A DNA stretch of 37,096 bases from an uncultured Prevotellamassilia sp. (GTDB lineage: Bacteria; Bacteroidota; Bacteroidia; Bacteroidales; Bacteroidaceae): contig CAKQOG010000025.1 in assembly GCA_934255485.1 (NCBI GenBank), forward strand, positions 1 through 37,096. The letters run 5' to 3'. Below, piece by piece: positions 25,112 through 33,005 of the stretch. The position numbers and the translations under genes were made by a program. The notes beneath the pieces were generated by a model. The model did no database searches. It had not been told where the DNA came from and worked only from the letters and a program-made list of their open reading frames with translations. Numbering within the stretch: position 1 is the first letter of the stretch; each line of letters begins with the position of its first letter.

Positions 25112-26530
25112 ATGAACAAGATAAAATACTTCTTGAGTATATTATTACTCTTTGCATTTTCTGCTAATACGTGGGCAGAACGTGCTAAATATGTGTTCTA
25201 CTTTATTGGCGATGGTATGGGCGTGAACCAAGTTAATGGTTCAGAAACCTATATGGCTGCTCTCGAAGGTCGTATAGGCATAAAGCCACTTTGTTTTACG
25301 CAGTTTCCTTATGCAGCCTTTGTAACCACTTATTCGGGCACGAATGGTGTAACTGATTCTGCTGCTGCAGGCACAGCTCTTGCAACAGGTTGCAAAACAA
25401 AAAACGGAGCATTAGGTGTGAAAGCCGACCTTACAACCCCCGTTAATAGTATTGCTGTATGGGCGCAGAAGGCTGGTGCTGCGGTAGGTGTTAGTACAAG
25501 TGTGAGTGTAGATCATGCTACCCCAGCATCGTTTTATGCACATGTGCCAAGTCGTAAAATGTATTATGAGATAGGGCAAGACCTCATACGTGCTAACTTT
25601 GACTTCTATGCAGGTTCTGACTTTTTGATACCCAACAAAAAAGGTTCGTCTGACCCTTCGCTCTACACACAATGCGAAAACGCAGGTTACGTGATAGCTC
25701 ATGGATACAAAGATTATCAGAAGAAGGCAAAGTCTGCAGAAAAACTCATCCTTTTGCAAACAGAAGAGGCCAACAAAAAAGAGCATAGTTGCCTGCCTTA
25801 TGCGATAGATCGCACAGCCAAAGACATGTCGCTGCAAGAAGTTACACGTGCTGGCATTAACTTTTTGACGCAGAAAAACAAAGATGGCTTTTTCTTAATG
25901 GTTGAAGGCGGTAAGATTGATTGGGCTTGCCATAGCAATGACGCTGGTACAGCTTTTAGAGAGATTAAGGATATGGACGATGCAGTGCAAGTAGCATATG
26001 AATTTTATGCACAACATCCCGATGAAACGCTTATTGTCATCACAGCAGACCACGAAACGGGTGGCATTGCACTTGGTCGTGGTCCGTATGAACTTCATAC
26101 AAGCAATTTCCGCTTGCAACGTATGAGTGCTGATGCCTATAGCCTACATTTGCAAGAACTTCGCAATAAACTTGGTGACAAGTTTACATGGAAAGTTGTA
26201 AAGAACGATTTAAAGAAAAATTGGGGTTTTGGAGCGGGTATAACTTTGAGTGAAAAGCAAGAGACACGTCTTCATAAAGCGTTTGAAAACACTATAGATG
26301 GATCAGCAAAGGACAAAACATCGTTATATGCCAAACTGAATGCAATCTCTGATGCAGCCCGCGAGATTATGGCAGAAACAGCCCTAATAGGTTGGCAAAG
26401 CGGTGGCCACTCTAATGGCTTTGTACCTGTATTTGCCATTGGTGTTGGTGCTGAACAATTTCACGGACAAATCGATAATACTGAAATTCCACAGATTATA
26501 GCTAAAGCTGCTGAATGGAAGCAACAATAG
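25112..26530 (+). CDS. Exported alkaline phosphatase
   Basis: A 472-residue PhoA-type alkaline phosphatase that frees phosphate from phosphomonoesters in the periplasm. The signal peptide is MNKIKYFLSILLLFAFSANTWA. FIGDGMG (metal Asp34) and VTDSAAAGTALATG with nucleophile Ser83 are clear, as are DHATPASFYAHV, MVEGGKIDWACHSND and ITADHETGG, and a late SGGHSNGFVPVFAIG. The Arg that binds phosphate in E. coli PhoA is not at an obvious place, as in several Bacteroidetes relatives. The gene is alone between two terminators; no Pho-box was recognised. Confidence 0.93.
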   Translation: MNKIKYFLSILLLFAFSANTWAERAKYVFYFIGDGMGVNQVNGSETYMAALEGRIGIKPLCFTQFPYAAFVTTYSGTNGVTDSAAAGTALATGCKTKNGALGVKADLTTPVNSIAVWAQKAGAAVGVSTSVSVDHATPASFYAHVPSRKMYYEIGQDLIRANFDFYAGSDFLIPNKKGSSDPSLYTQCENAGYVIAHGYKDYQKKAKSAEKLILLQTEEANKKEHSCLPYAIDRTAKDMSLQEVTRAGINFLTQKNKDGFFLMVEGGKIDWACHSNDAGTAFREIKDMDDAVQVAYEFYAQHPDETLIVITADHETGGIALGRGPYELHTSNFRLQRMSADAYSLHLQELRNKLGDKFTWKVVKNDLKKNWGFGAGITLSEKQETRLHKAFENTIDGSAKDKTSLYAKLNAISDAAREIMAETALIGWQSGGHSNGFVPVFAIGVGAEQFHGQIDNTEIPQIIAKAAEWKQQ

Positions 26531-26554
26531 CTTTAGCATATCAGTTCAAGTGTA

Positions 26555-26592
26555 AAAGGGCTATTTGCCATATCATTGGCAAATAGCCCTTT
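26555..26592. terminator. Bidirectional terminator between converging genes
   Basis: AAAGGGCTATTTGCCA (26555-26570) is an exact complement of 26577-26592 with a 6-base loop. It separates the phosphatase from the minus-strand peptidase. Confidence 0.85.
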
Positions 26593-26638
26593 AGTTTAAT
26601 AATGATGTAACACTTACGTGTAAATTCAGAACAAAACT

Positions 26639-28051
26639 TTATTCTTCTCCTTTAAATAAGGGGTCCCATGCGGGGAGTTTGGTAGGTGTTTGTTTCATAA
26701 GGTTGAGCACCGAAGTAGGCACATATTTTTTGTCTACCACTACGCGGAACATGTACTCATTAAACCATTCGTCGGTCATGATGAGATGACCTTTGTAGCC
26801 AGCTGAGGCGCCCCATGAGTTTTCAACCATCCATTTTCGAGCATTACCTTTATCGTCAAGGTCTACAGCCATAAGTGTCATGGCATGGCTCGAAGCCGAT
26901 GCAAATGTTTGTATGCGCTCGGCTTTAGTCATAGGAAATGAAGTGTTAAACAACGACTCATAATCATAGTTTTTTAGCGATAGCACTCCCGACTTAGAGT
27001 CGTAGTATTTGCCCACATCACACGAAAAGTACATCATTGTACTATCTTTGATAGAAGCAATTGCCAATGGCTTGATTTCGTCGATAGGCAAGTTAATGTA
27101 TGTCCATTGTAGTCCATCGTAAGAGTGACGGTCCATGTCGATTGTGTAAGTTTTGTGGTATGGACGTGAAGGGTCGTTCATCAGCATAACATAAGAGTTC
27201 TTAAGGTCCTTGCCAACAACCTCTTGATAGAATGACTGTGGAGTATATTGTTTAGTGCTAATAGGCTTACCACTGGCATCCTTCATTGTCCATGTAAATT
27301 GCTGAACAGGCTCGCCCAAGCAGATAGAGAGAATATGATAGATAGAGCCCAGCATCTCAGTCTTTTTCTTTTCAATAGTGGCATGTTTCTCACCTTTTGC
27401 CACCATTTTGCGAAGTGTAAGACCATATTCACGGAGTTTCAAACTGATGATAGATGCCATGCGCGAAGTGTTATTAGCATTGTAGCTCTCGGGCATCACA
27501 TCGGCTGGAACTAAACCATATTTACTCACTACATCTATCACACCGCAAAAGGTTCCGCCATCAGATAAAGGGTTGTGAAACAGCCAATCCACGAGTTTAT
27601 CGTCCATAGGTTTCTTTGCATTGTCGATAACTGCTTGAAGAAAAAGGTTTGACTTTTCAAGTTGGTCGTAGAAGAAACTATAGCTTTGTGAAAACTGAAA
27701 GTCGCCCAATCCAAACTGCTTGATAGCTTTGGCGCGCATCACGTTAAGTCCTGTAAAAAGCCAACAACGGCCAGAACTTTTTTGGTCGGTAATACCCTTT
27801 GAAGGCACCTCGTTGGTAAAGTAAGTGTCGGTTGCATCAGGGTTCGATGCGCTCGTTGCCAATTGGTTAATGCTTGTTCCTGCCAAGGCGTTGCGTAGTG
27901 CTCGAGCCGATTGTGAGTTGGCATTTTCTTTTCTAAACTGTTGCAACATGTCGGTGGTAATGCCCCCTTTTCCCACATTCTGAGCTTCTATGGGTAGCGA
28001 AGTAGCTGCAAGCAATAGCAAAGAAAAAAGTGTTTTAGGTGTAGTTCTCAT
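26639..28051 (-). CDS. Exported aminopeptidase C (bleomycin-hydrolase type, C1)
   Basis: A 470-residue papain-fold peptidase of the PepC/bleomycin hydrolase family, which trims N-terminal residues from peptides. The triad is visible: DQKSSGRCWLF (Gln90, Cys96), ASSHAMTLMAVD (His) and VENSWG (Asn). A signal peptide (LFSLLLLAATSLPIEAQ) shows export, which differs from the cytoplasmic PepC of lactic bacteria but is common in Bacteroidetes. The C-terminal tail KLPAWDPLFKGEE is longer than in self-processing relatives. It is probably transcribed alone. Confidence 0.9.
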   Translation of the reverse strand: MRTTPKTLFSLLLLAATSLPIEAQNVGKGGITTDMLQQFRKENANSQSARALRNALAGTSINQLATSASNPDATDTYFTNEVPSKGITDQKSSGRCWLFTGLNVMRAKAIKQFGLGDFQFSQSYSFFYDQLEKSNLFLQAVIDNAKKPMDDKLVDWLFHNPLSDGGTFCGVIDVVSKYGLVPADVMPESYNANNTSRMASIISLKLREYGLTLRKMVAKGEKHATIEKKKTEMLGSIYHILSICLGEPVQQFTWTMKDASGKPISTKQYTPQSFYQEVVGKDLKNSYVMLMNDPSRPYHKTYTIDMDRHSYDGLQWTYINLPIDEIKPLAIASIKDSTMMYFSCDVGKYYDSKSGVLSLKNYDYESLFNTSFPMTKAERIQTFASASSHAMTLMAVDLDDKGNARKWMVENSWGASAGYKGHLIMTDEWFNEYMFRVVVDKKYVPTSVLNLMKQTPTKLPAWDPLFKGEE

Positions 28052-28077
28052 ATCGTTAATTATACGGTATTTTAGTG

Positions 28078-28107
28078 TTGAGGAATGGGATATGCCCCAT
28101 TCCTCAA
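28078..28107. terminator. Hairpin between argH and the peptidase gene
   Basis: TTGAGGAATGGG pairs with CCCATTCCTCAA (28096-28107) over a 6-base loop. On the minus strand the T run is weak, so it is a probable terminator for argH only. Confidence 0.5.
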
Positions 28108-28125
28108 ATAAGTGATTTTTAATAT

Positions 28126-29469
28126 TTATTTCTTTATTTCTGCCAACAGTTTTTCGATGGCATTGTCTACTTTTTCAAAACCAAATTTGTTCCATGTAGC
28201 ATCCATGAGGGCTTTAATTTTATCGTTGCATAGGTTGCCGATGCTACCCTCGTGAGTGTGGTGGATGTCTTTGTTAGGAGTAAAATTGCCAGCTTCAATC
28301 TCAAGGCCCACCTTTTTATAGGCATCGCGGAAAGGCATGCCGTTTGCAGCCAAGCGGTTTACCTCTTCTACTGAGAACATGGCATTGTAACGTGCATCAT
28401 CGAGAATGTGCTCGTTTACCTTAATGCGCTCAATGATATAGGTTGTCATGTGCAGACAATCTATCAAGCGGTCGAAGGCAGGTATAAAAGCTTCTTTCAA
28501 CTCTTGAAGGTCGCGGAAGTAGCCACAGGGAAGGTTGTTCATTATCATTACCATCTCTTGGGGCAATGTTTGCAAGCGGTTCATGCGTGCACGTATAAGT
28601 TCAAATACATCGGGGTTCTTCTTATGAGGCATGATGCTCGAGCCTGTGGTACATTCGTCGGGTAGTTTGATAAAGCCAAAGTTTTGTGAGTTGAACATGC
28701 AAGCGTCGAATGCCAATTTAGCTATTGTTCCTGCAATGCTTGCCAATGAATATGCCACGTTGCGCTCCATTTTGCCACGTCCCATTTGTGCATAAACCAC
28801 GTTGTAGTTCATAGAGTCGAAGCCTAACAAATCAGTAGTAAGTTGGCGGTTGAGCGGAAATGATGAGCCATATCCTGCAGCCGAACCAAGTGGGTTGCGG
28901 TTCGTGAGTCGGTAGGCTGCTTCAAGGTAAATCATATCATCGGCAAGGCTCTCAGCATACGCTCCAAACCATAGTCCGAAACTCGAAGGCATAGCCACTT
29001 GTAGGTGGGTGTAACCAGGCATCAGCACATGCTTGTAGTGTTCGCTCTGCTTTTGTAGTTCGGTAAAGAGTTGGCGCACAGCCTCTGCCACTTCTCGCAA
29101 TTTTTCGCGTGTAAAGAGTTTGAGGTCTACAAGCACTTGGTCGTTGCGTGAGCGTCCTGAATGTATTTTTTTACCCATATCGCCGAGCTTGCGTGTGAGC
29201 ATTAGTTCTACTTGCGAATGAACGTCCTCAATGTCATCTTCAATAACAAACTTGCCTTCGCGTGCAAGTTGATATATGTGTTTCAATTCACTAAGTAGCG
29301 GTTTTATTTCGTTGTCGGCTATAAGTCCTATGGTGTGCAACATGGTTACGTGAGCCATAGAACCAAGCACATCGTAAGGTGCAAGGTAAAGGTCGAGTTC
29401 ACGGTCGTGTCCTACGGTGAATTTGTCTATTTCATCGGTCACTTGTACCGATTTTTCCCAAAGTTTCAT
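28126..29469 (-). CDS. argH: Argininosuccinate lyase
   Basis: The 447-residue last enzyme of arginine synthesis splits argininosuccinate into arginine and fumarate (cytoplasm). The superfamily signature TTGSSIMPHKKNPD lies at about residue 272-285; SGRSRNDQV and TPGYTHLQVAMP-like MPGYTHLQVAMP follow family order. Its fumarate could feed the fumarase further on. The ATG is preceded on the minus strand by a -7 box (29500-29507). Divergent from the maturase gene. Confidence 0.95.
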   Translation of the reverse strand: MKLWEKSVQVTDEIDKFTVGHDRELDLYLAPYDVLGSMAHVTMLHTIGLIADNEIKPLLSELKHIYQLAREGKFVIEDDIEDVHSQVELMLTRKLGDMGKKIHSGRSRNDQVLVDLKLFTREKLREVAEAVRQLFTELQKQSEHYKHVLMPGYTHLQVAMPSSFGLWFGAYAESLADDMIYLEAAYRLTNRNPLGSAAGYGSSFPLNRQLTTDLLGFDSMNYNVVYAQMGRGKMERNVAYSLASIAGTIAKLAFDACMFNSQNFGFIKLPDECTTGSSIMPHKKNPDVFELIRARMNRLQTLPQEMVMIMNNLPCGYFRDLQELKEAFIPAFDRLIDCLHMTTYIIERIKVNEHILDDARYNAMFSVEEVNRLAANGMPFRDAYKKVGLEIEAGNFTPNKDIHHTHEGSIGNLCNDKIKALMDATWNKFGFEKVDNAIEKLLAEIKK

Positions 29470-29499
29470 GTGGTTGTATGTTATTGTATGTTATTGCTG

Positions 29500-29507
29500 C
29501 AAAGTTA
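29500..29507 (-). promoter_or_regulatory. Probable -7 box for argH
   Basis: TAACTTTG on the minus strand, 30 bases before the ATG; TATGTTATTG is repeated twice in the short leader. The -33 box is not clear. Confidence 0.5.
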
Positions 29508-29638
29508 ATATTTTAGCATTAAAGTGTGAGAATATATGCTTTATAATTAGCTTTTTGCACAATTATGCAGCATTGCAGTCTGTTCATTGCCAAGTTATCT
29601 GTAAATTTGTTTATCAAAAAAATTATTTGTTGAATAAG

Positions 29639-30874
29639 ATGGATGTATCACCCTTTGCCTCGCCTCTCTACTTGTTGGCAAAACCAGCAGGCTCGCGTTG
29701 CAACCTTGCTTGCAAATATTGTTATTACCTTGAAAAGTCGAAACTCTATGCCGACTCACCCCAAGAAGTGATGAGCGATGAGTTGCTCGATAAATTTATT
29801 CACGACTATATTGCTGCACAAACCATGTCGCAAGTGCTTTTTACGTGGCATGGTGGTGAGACGCTTATGCGTCCGCTATCGTTTTATAAGCGCGTGGTTG
29901 AATTGCAAAAAAAGTATGCCAATGGTCATACTATAGATAACTGCATACAAACCAATGGCACGCTGCTTACAGATGAGTGGTGTGTGTTCTTTAAAAAAGA
30001 AAATTGGCTTGTAGGTATCAGCATTGATGGTCCGCAAGAGTTTCACGATGAATACCGTCGCAACAAAGCTGGACGGCCGTCGTATAACCAAGTGATGCGT
30101 GGCATACGTTTGCTTAACAAACATGGCGTAGAGTGGAATGCTTTAGCTGTTGTCAATGACTTCAACGCTGATTATCCACTTGATTTCTACCACTTTTTTA
30201 AGGAAATAGGTTGCCATTACATACAGTTTACACCCATTGTAGAACGACTGCAAACACACGCCGATGGTCGCACATTGGCTGCGGCAGACGAGGAGGGTAG
30301 CGGTGGACTGATGGAGTTTAGCGTAACACCCGAACAATGGGGCAACTTTCTTTGCACCATTTTTGATGAATGGGTGCGCAACGATGTAGGCGAGTATTTC
30401 ATACAAATATTCGACTCTACATTGGCCAATTGGATGGGGCAACAACCTGGCATTTGCACTTTGGCGCGCACTTGTGGCCATGCTGGAGCTATAGAGTGGA
30501 ATGGTGATGTGTATGCTTGCGACCACTTTGTTTTTCCACAATACAAGTTGGGTAATATCCTCACTTCTTCTATCATCGACATGATGTATTCGCCCCAACA
30601 GCGTGCATTTGGGCAAGCCAAGCAAACCGCGCTTCCGCGTCAATGCAAAGAGTGTCTTTACCTCTTTGCTTGTAATGGCGAGTGCCCCAAGAACCGCTTT
30701 ATGCATACAGCAGATGGCGAGCCTGGGCTTAACTATCTGTGTCGAGGTTATCATCTGTTCTTTGAGCATGTAGCTCCCTATATGGATTGGATGAAGCAGG
30801 AGTTACTTAATCAAAGGCCTCCTGCAGGCATCGTAGACTTGCTTAGAAAGCACCCAGATGCTTTCAGTAAATAG
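29639..30874 (+). CDS. Anaerobic sulfatase-maturating enzyme (radical SAM)
   Basis: A 411-residue radical SAM/SPASM enzyme. CNLACKYCYY (Cys21, 25, 28) holds the SAM cluster; FTWHGGETLMR, IQTNGTLL and ISIDGPQEFHD are family marks; the C-terminal half has cysteine motifs for two auxiliary clusters (CTLARTCGHAG, CDHFVFPQYKLGN, CKECLYLFACNGECPKNRF). anSME turns a Ser or Cys of sulfatases into formylglycine before export. The serine-type sulfatase at 22749-24263 is a plausible client. The start at 29639 gives the usual N-terminus MDVSPFASPLYLLAKPAG; the open frame continues upstream but overlaps argH and has no similarity. No consensus promoter was found in 29508-29638. Confidence 0.93.
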   Translation: MDVSPFASPLYLLAKPAGSRCNLACKYCYYLEKSKLYADSPQEVMSDELLDKFIHDYIAAQTMSQVLFTWHGGETLMRPLSFYKRVVELQKKYANGHTIDNCIQTNGTLLTDEWCVFFKKENWLVGISIDGPQEFHDEYRRNKAGRPSYNQVMRGIRLLNKHGVEWNALAVVNDFNADYPLDFYHFFKEIGCHYIQFTPIVERLQTHADGRTLAAADEEGSGGLMEFSVTPEQWGNFLCTIFDEWVRNDVGEYFIQIFDSTLANWMGQQPGICTLARTCGHAGAIEWNGDVYACDHFVFPQYKLGNILTSSIIDMMYSPQQRAFGQAKQTALPRQCKECLYLFACNGECPKNRFMHTADGEPGLNYLCRGYHLFFEHVAPYMDWMKQELLNQRPPAGIVDLLRKHPDAFSK

Positions 30875-30897
30875 TTTTCTTTAATGCAAAAAAACTA

Positions 30898-30942
30898 AAG
30901 AGCCGTAAAACTGTATTGTTCGTACAGCTTTACGGCTCTTTT
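30898..30942. terminator. Bidirectional terminator between maturase and fumarase
   Basis: AAGAGCCGTAAA pairs with TTTACGGCTCTT (30929-30940), and an inner CTGTA/TACAG extends the stem; T-rich on both outer sides. Confidence 0.8.
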
Positions 30943-30969
30943 AATATATATAAGTTGTCTGCCTATTTA

Positions 30970-32616
30970 TTAGTGGCAGCAGTTGCAAGGCTTGAGTTGC
31001 TTAAAGAAGTCGTTGCCTTTATCGTCTACAAGGATAAATGCGGGGAAGTCCTCAACAGTAATCTTCCAAATAGCTTCCATGCCTAGTTCGGGATATTCAA
31101 CGCATTCAATGCTCTTGATGCTACTTTGCGAAAGGACTGCAGCTACACCACCGATAGTACCAAGGTAGAAACCGCCGTGCTTTTTACAAGCATCTGTTAC
31201 CACTTGTCCACGGTTACCTTTAGCAATCATAACCAACGAACCTCCGTGGTCTTGGAACTCGTCTACATAGGGGTCCATACGGTTGGCTGTAGTTGGTCCC
31301 ATACTGCCACAAGGATACCCCTCTGGAGTTTTGGCAGGTCCTGCATAGAGGATAGGGTGATCTTTAAAGTAAGCAGGTAAGTCTTCGCCAGCATCAAGAC
31401 GTGCTTTAAGTTTAGCATGAGCAATGTCACGAGCCACGATGATAGTACCCTTAAGGCTCACGCGGGTGCTAACGGGGTATTTAGTAAGTTCGGCACGTAC
31501 AGCATCAATGCCCTTATCCAAGTCAATCTCTATACCCTTAGTGCCTTCGCCTGGTTTGCGTAGTTCTTCAGGGATGAGTTCAGAGGGGTTGTTGTCCATT
31601 TGTTCGAGCCAAATACCATCTTTGTTAATCTTAGCCTTGATATTGCGGTCGGCAGAGCAACTTACACCCATACCGATTGGGCAACTTGCACCATGGCGTG
31701 GCAAGCGAATAACGCGGATATCGTGAGCCAAGTACTTACCACCAAACTGTGCACCAAGGCCAATCTTGTGTGCTTCGTGAAGTAGTTTCTCCTCAAGGTC
31801 GATGTCGCGGAAGGCGCGTCCAGTTTCATCGCCAGTAGTGGGCAGATTGTCGTAGTATTTAATAGAGGCCAACTTCACTGTGAGCAAGTTCTTTTCAGCA
31901 CTTGTACCGCCAATAACAAAGGCAATGTGGTAAGGTGGACAAGCAGCAGTACCAAGGCTCTTCATCTTCTCTACAAGGAAGGGAAGGAGTGTTCCCTCAT
32001 TCTGAATGGTAGCCTTAGTCATGGGATAGAAGTAGGTCTTATTGGCCGAGCCACCACCTTTAGCCACCATTACAAAGCGGTATTCATCGCCCTCAACAGC
32101 CTCAATGTCAATCTGTGCGGGAAGGTTGCAACGGGTGTTTACCTCATCATACATGTTGAGAGGAGCGTTTTGTGAGTAGCGCAAGTTGTCTTGTGTGTAG
32201 GTGTTATAAACACCAAGGCTCAAAGCCTCTTCGTCTTCAAAGTCAGTCCACACGCGCTGTCCTTTTTCGCCATGAATGATAGCTGTACCCGTATCTTGGC
32301 AGAAGGGCAAGATGCCTTTAACAGCTGTTTCGGCATTGCGTAAGAATTGTAAAGCCACGTACTTATCATTTTCAGAAGCCTCGGGGTCTGATAGAATTTT
32401 GGCTACTTGCAGGTTATGTTCGCGGCGCAACATAAATTCAACATCGTGAAATGCCTGTTGTGCCAAAGTGGTGAGTGCCTCTTTCGAAACCTTCAAGATT
32501 GTTTTTCCTTCAAACTCTCCGGTGCTTATACCCTCTTTCGAGATAAGGCGATATTGCGTATCATCCTTGCCCAATTGGAACATAGGAGCATACTTAAACG
32601 CTGGTGTTGTTGCCAT
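30970..32616 (-). CDS. Fumarate hydratase, class I
   Basis: A 548-residue iron-sulfur fumarase that interconverts fumarate and malate. Cys106 in LPFCQDTGTA is one cluster ligand; GGTSAEKN, RLPRHGASCPIGMGVSCSADRN and KGNRGQVVTDACKKHGGFYLG are conserved. It is the fused single-chain type like E. coli FumA. In fermentative Bacteroidales it works in the reverse direction towards succinate. The end CNCCH is a short cysteine-rich tail. It has its own promoter (32665-32695) and terminator. Confidence 0.95.
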   Translation of the reverse strand: MATTPAFKYAPMFQLGKDDTQYRLISKEGISTGEFEGKTILKVSKEALTTLAQQAFHDVEFMLRREHNLQVAKILSDPEASENDKYVALQFLRNAETAVKGILPFCQDTGTAIIHGEKGQRVWTDFEDEEALSLGVYNTYTQDNLRYSQNAPLNMYDEVNTRCNLPAQIDIEAVEGDEYRFVMVAKGGGSANKTYFYPMTKATIQNEGTLLPFLVEKMKSLGTAACPPYHIAFVIGGTSAEKNLLTVKLASIKYYDNLPTTGDETGRAFRDIDLEEKLLHEAHKIGLGAQFGGKYLAHDIRVIRLPRHGASCPIGMGVSCSADRNIKAKINKDGIWLEQMDNNPSELIPEELRKPGEGTKGIEIDLDKGIDAVRAELTKYPVSTRVSLKGTIIVARDIAHAKLKARLDAGEDLPAYFKDHPILYAGPAKTPEGYPCGSMGPTTANRMDPYVDEFQDHGGSLVMIAKGNRGQVVTDACKKHGGFYLGTIGGVAAVLSQSSIKSIECVEYPELGMEAIWKITVEDFPAFILVDDKGNDFFKQLKPCNCCH

Positions 32617-32664
32617 AATATATTGTGAGTTATAGAATATATATGTAATAAATGTTCGTTATTG

Positions 32665-32695
32665 CAAAGGTAGCGCAAAACGCAGACAATATAAA
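32665..32695 (-). promoter_or_regulatory. Promoter for fumarase
   Basis: On the minus strand TTTA (32692-32695), 19 bases, TACCTTTG (32665-32672). The -7 box is perfect and the -33 box has one change from TTTG. Confidence 0.65.
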
Positions 32696-32735
32696 GGTTT
32701 TAGCGCATTTTTTTGAACGTGTATATGTTTGCAAT

Positions 32736-32770
32736 ACAAAAAAACACCACATCTAATTAGGTGTGGTGTT
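32736..32770 (-). terminator. Terminator after the third cassette
   Basis: AGGTGTGGTGTT (32759-32770) pairs with 32743-32754 over loop AATT with one G-T pair; on the minus strand a run of Ts follows (complement of 32736-32742). Confidence 0.85.
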
Positions 32771-32801
32771 CTCTTTATACATTGAGTGTAAAACTTAGGT
32801 T

Positions 32802-32981
32802 TTACTCATCTGTGCTCATATTCTTCCAAATGCTGTTGCTGGGTTGTTGTTTGTTAGACAAACCACCTGATGCGCCAAAATTGTTCTCATCGTCCACGGT
32901 TTTAAAGCCTGAAATGGCAAGCATACCTTCTGCCTGGAACGAGAATAATGTGGCAGTTGGGGCTGAATATATCTTTTTCAT
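32802..32981 (-). CDS. Small protein downstream of a secreted protein (cassette copy 3)
   Basis: A 59-residue protein starting MKKIYSAPTATLFSFQAEGM, 24 bases after the stop of the 780-residue protein gene. It shares KK-I-Y-x-x-P-x3-L-F with the other two copies, and its end WKNMSTDE matches WTNHPTDE of the copy at 4308. The middle is Gly, Asn and Gln rich. There is no signal peptide or membrane helix. The terminator at 32736-32770 places it at the end of the same message. Function unknown. Confidence 0.8.
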   Translation of the reverse strand: MKKIYSAPTATLFSFQAEGMLAISGFKTVDDENNFGASGGLSNKQQPSNSIWKNMSTDE

Positions 32982-33005
32982 AATGAAATTATCGTTTTTA
33001 GTTTA

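Noticed and set aside
29639..30874. Radical-SAM/SPASM enzyme as maturase of the small cassette proteins
   Set aside because: Its sequence order fits anaerobic sulfatase maturases well, it is not next to any of the three small genes, and a serine-type sulfatase is present as client.
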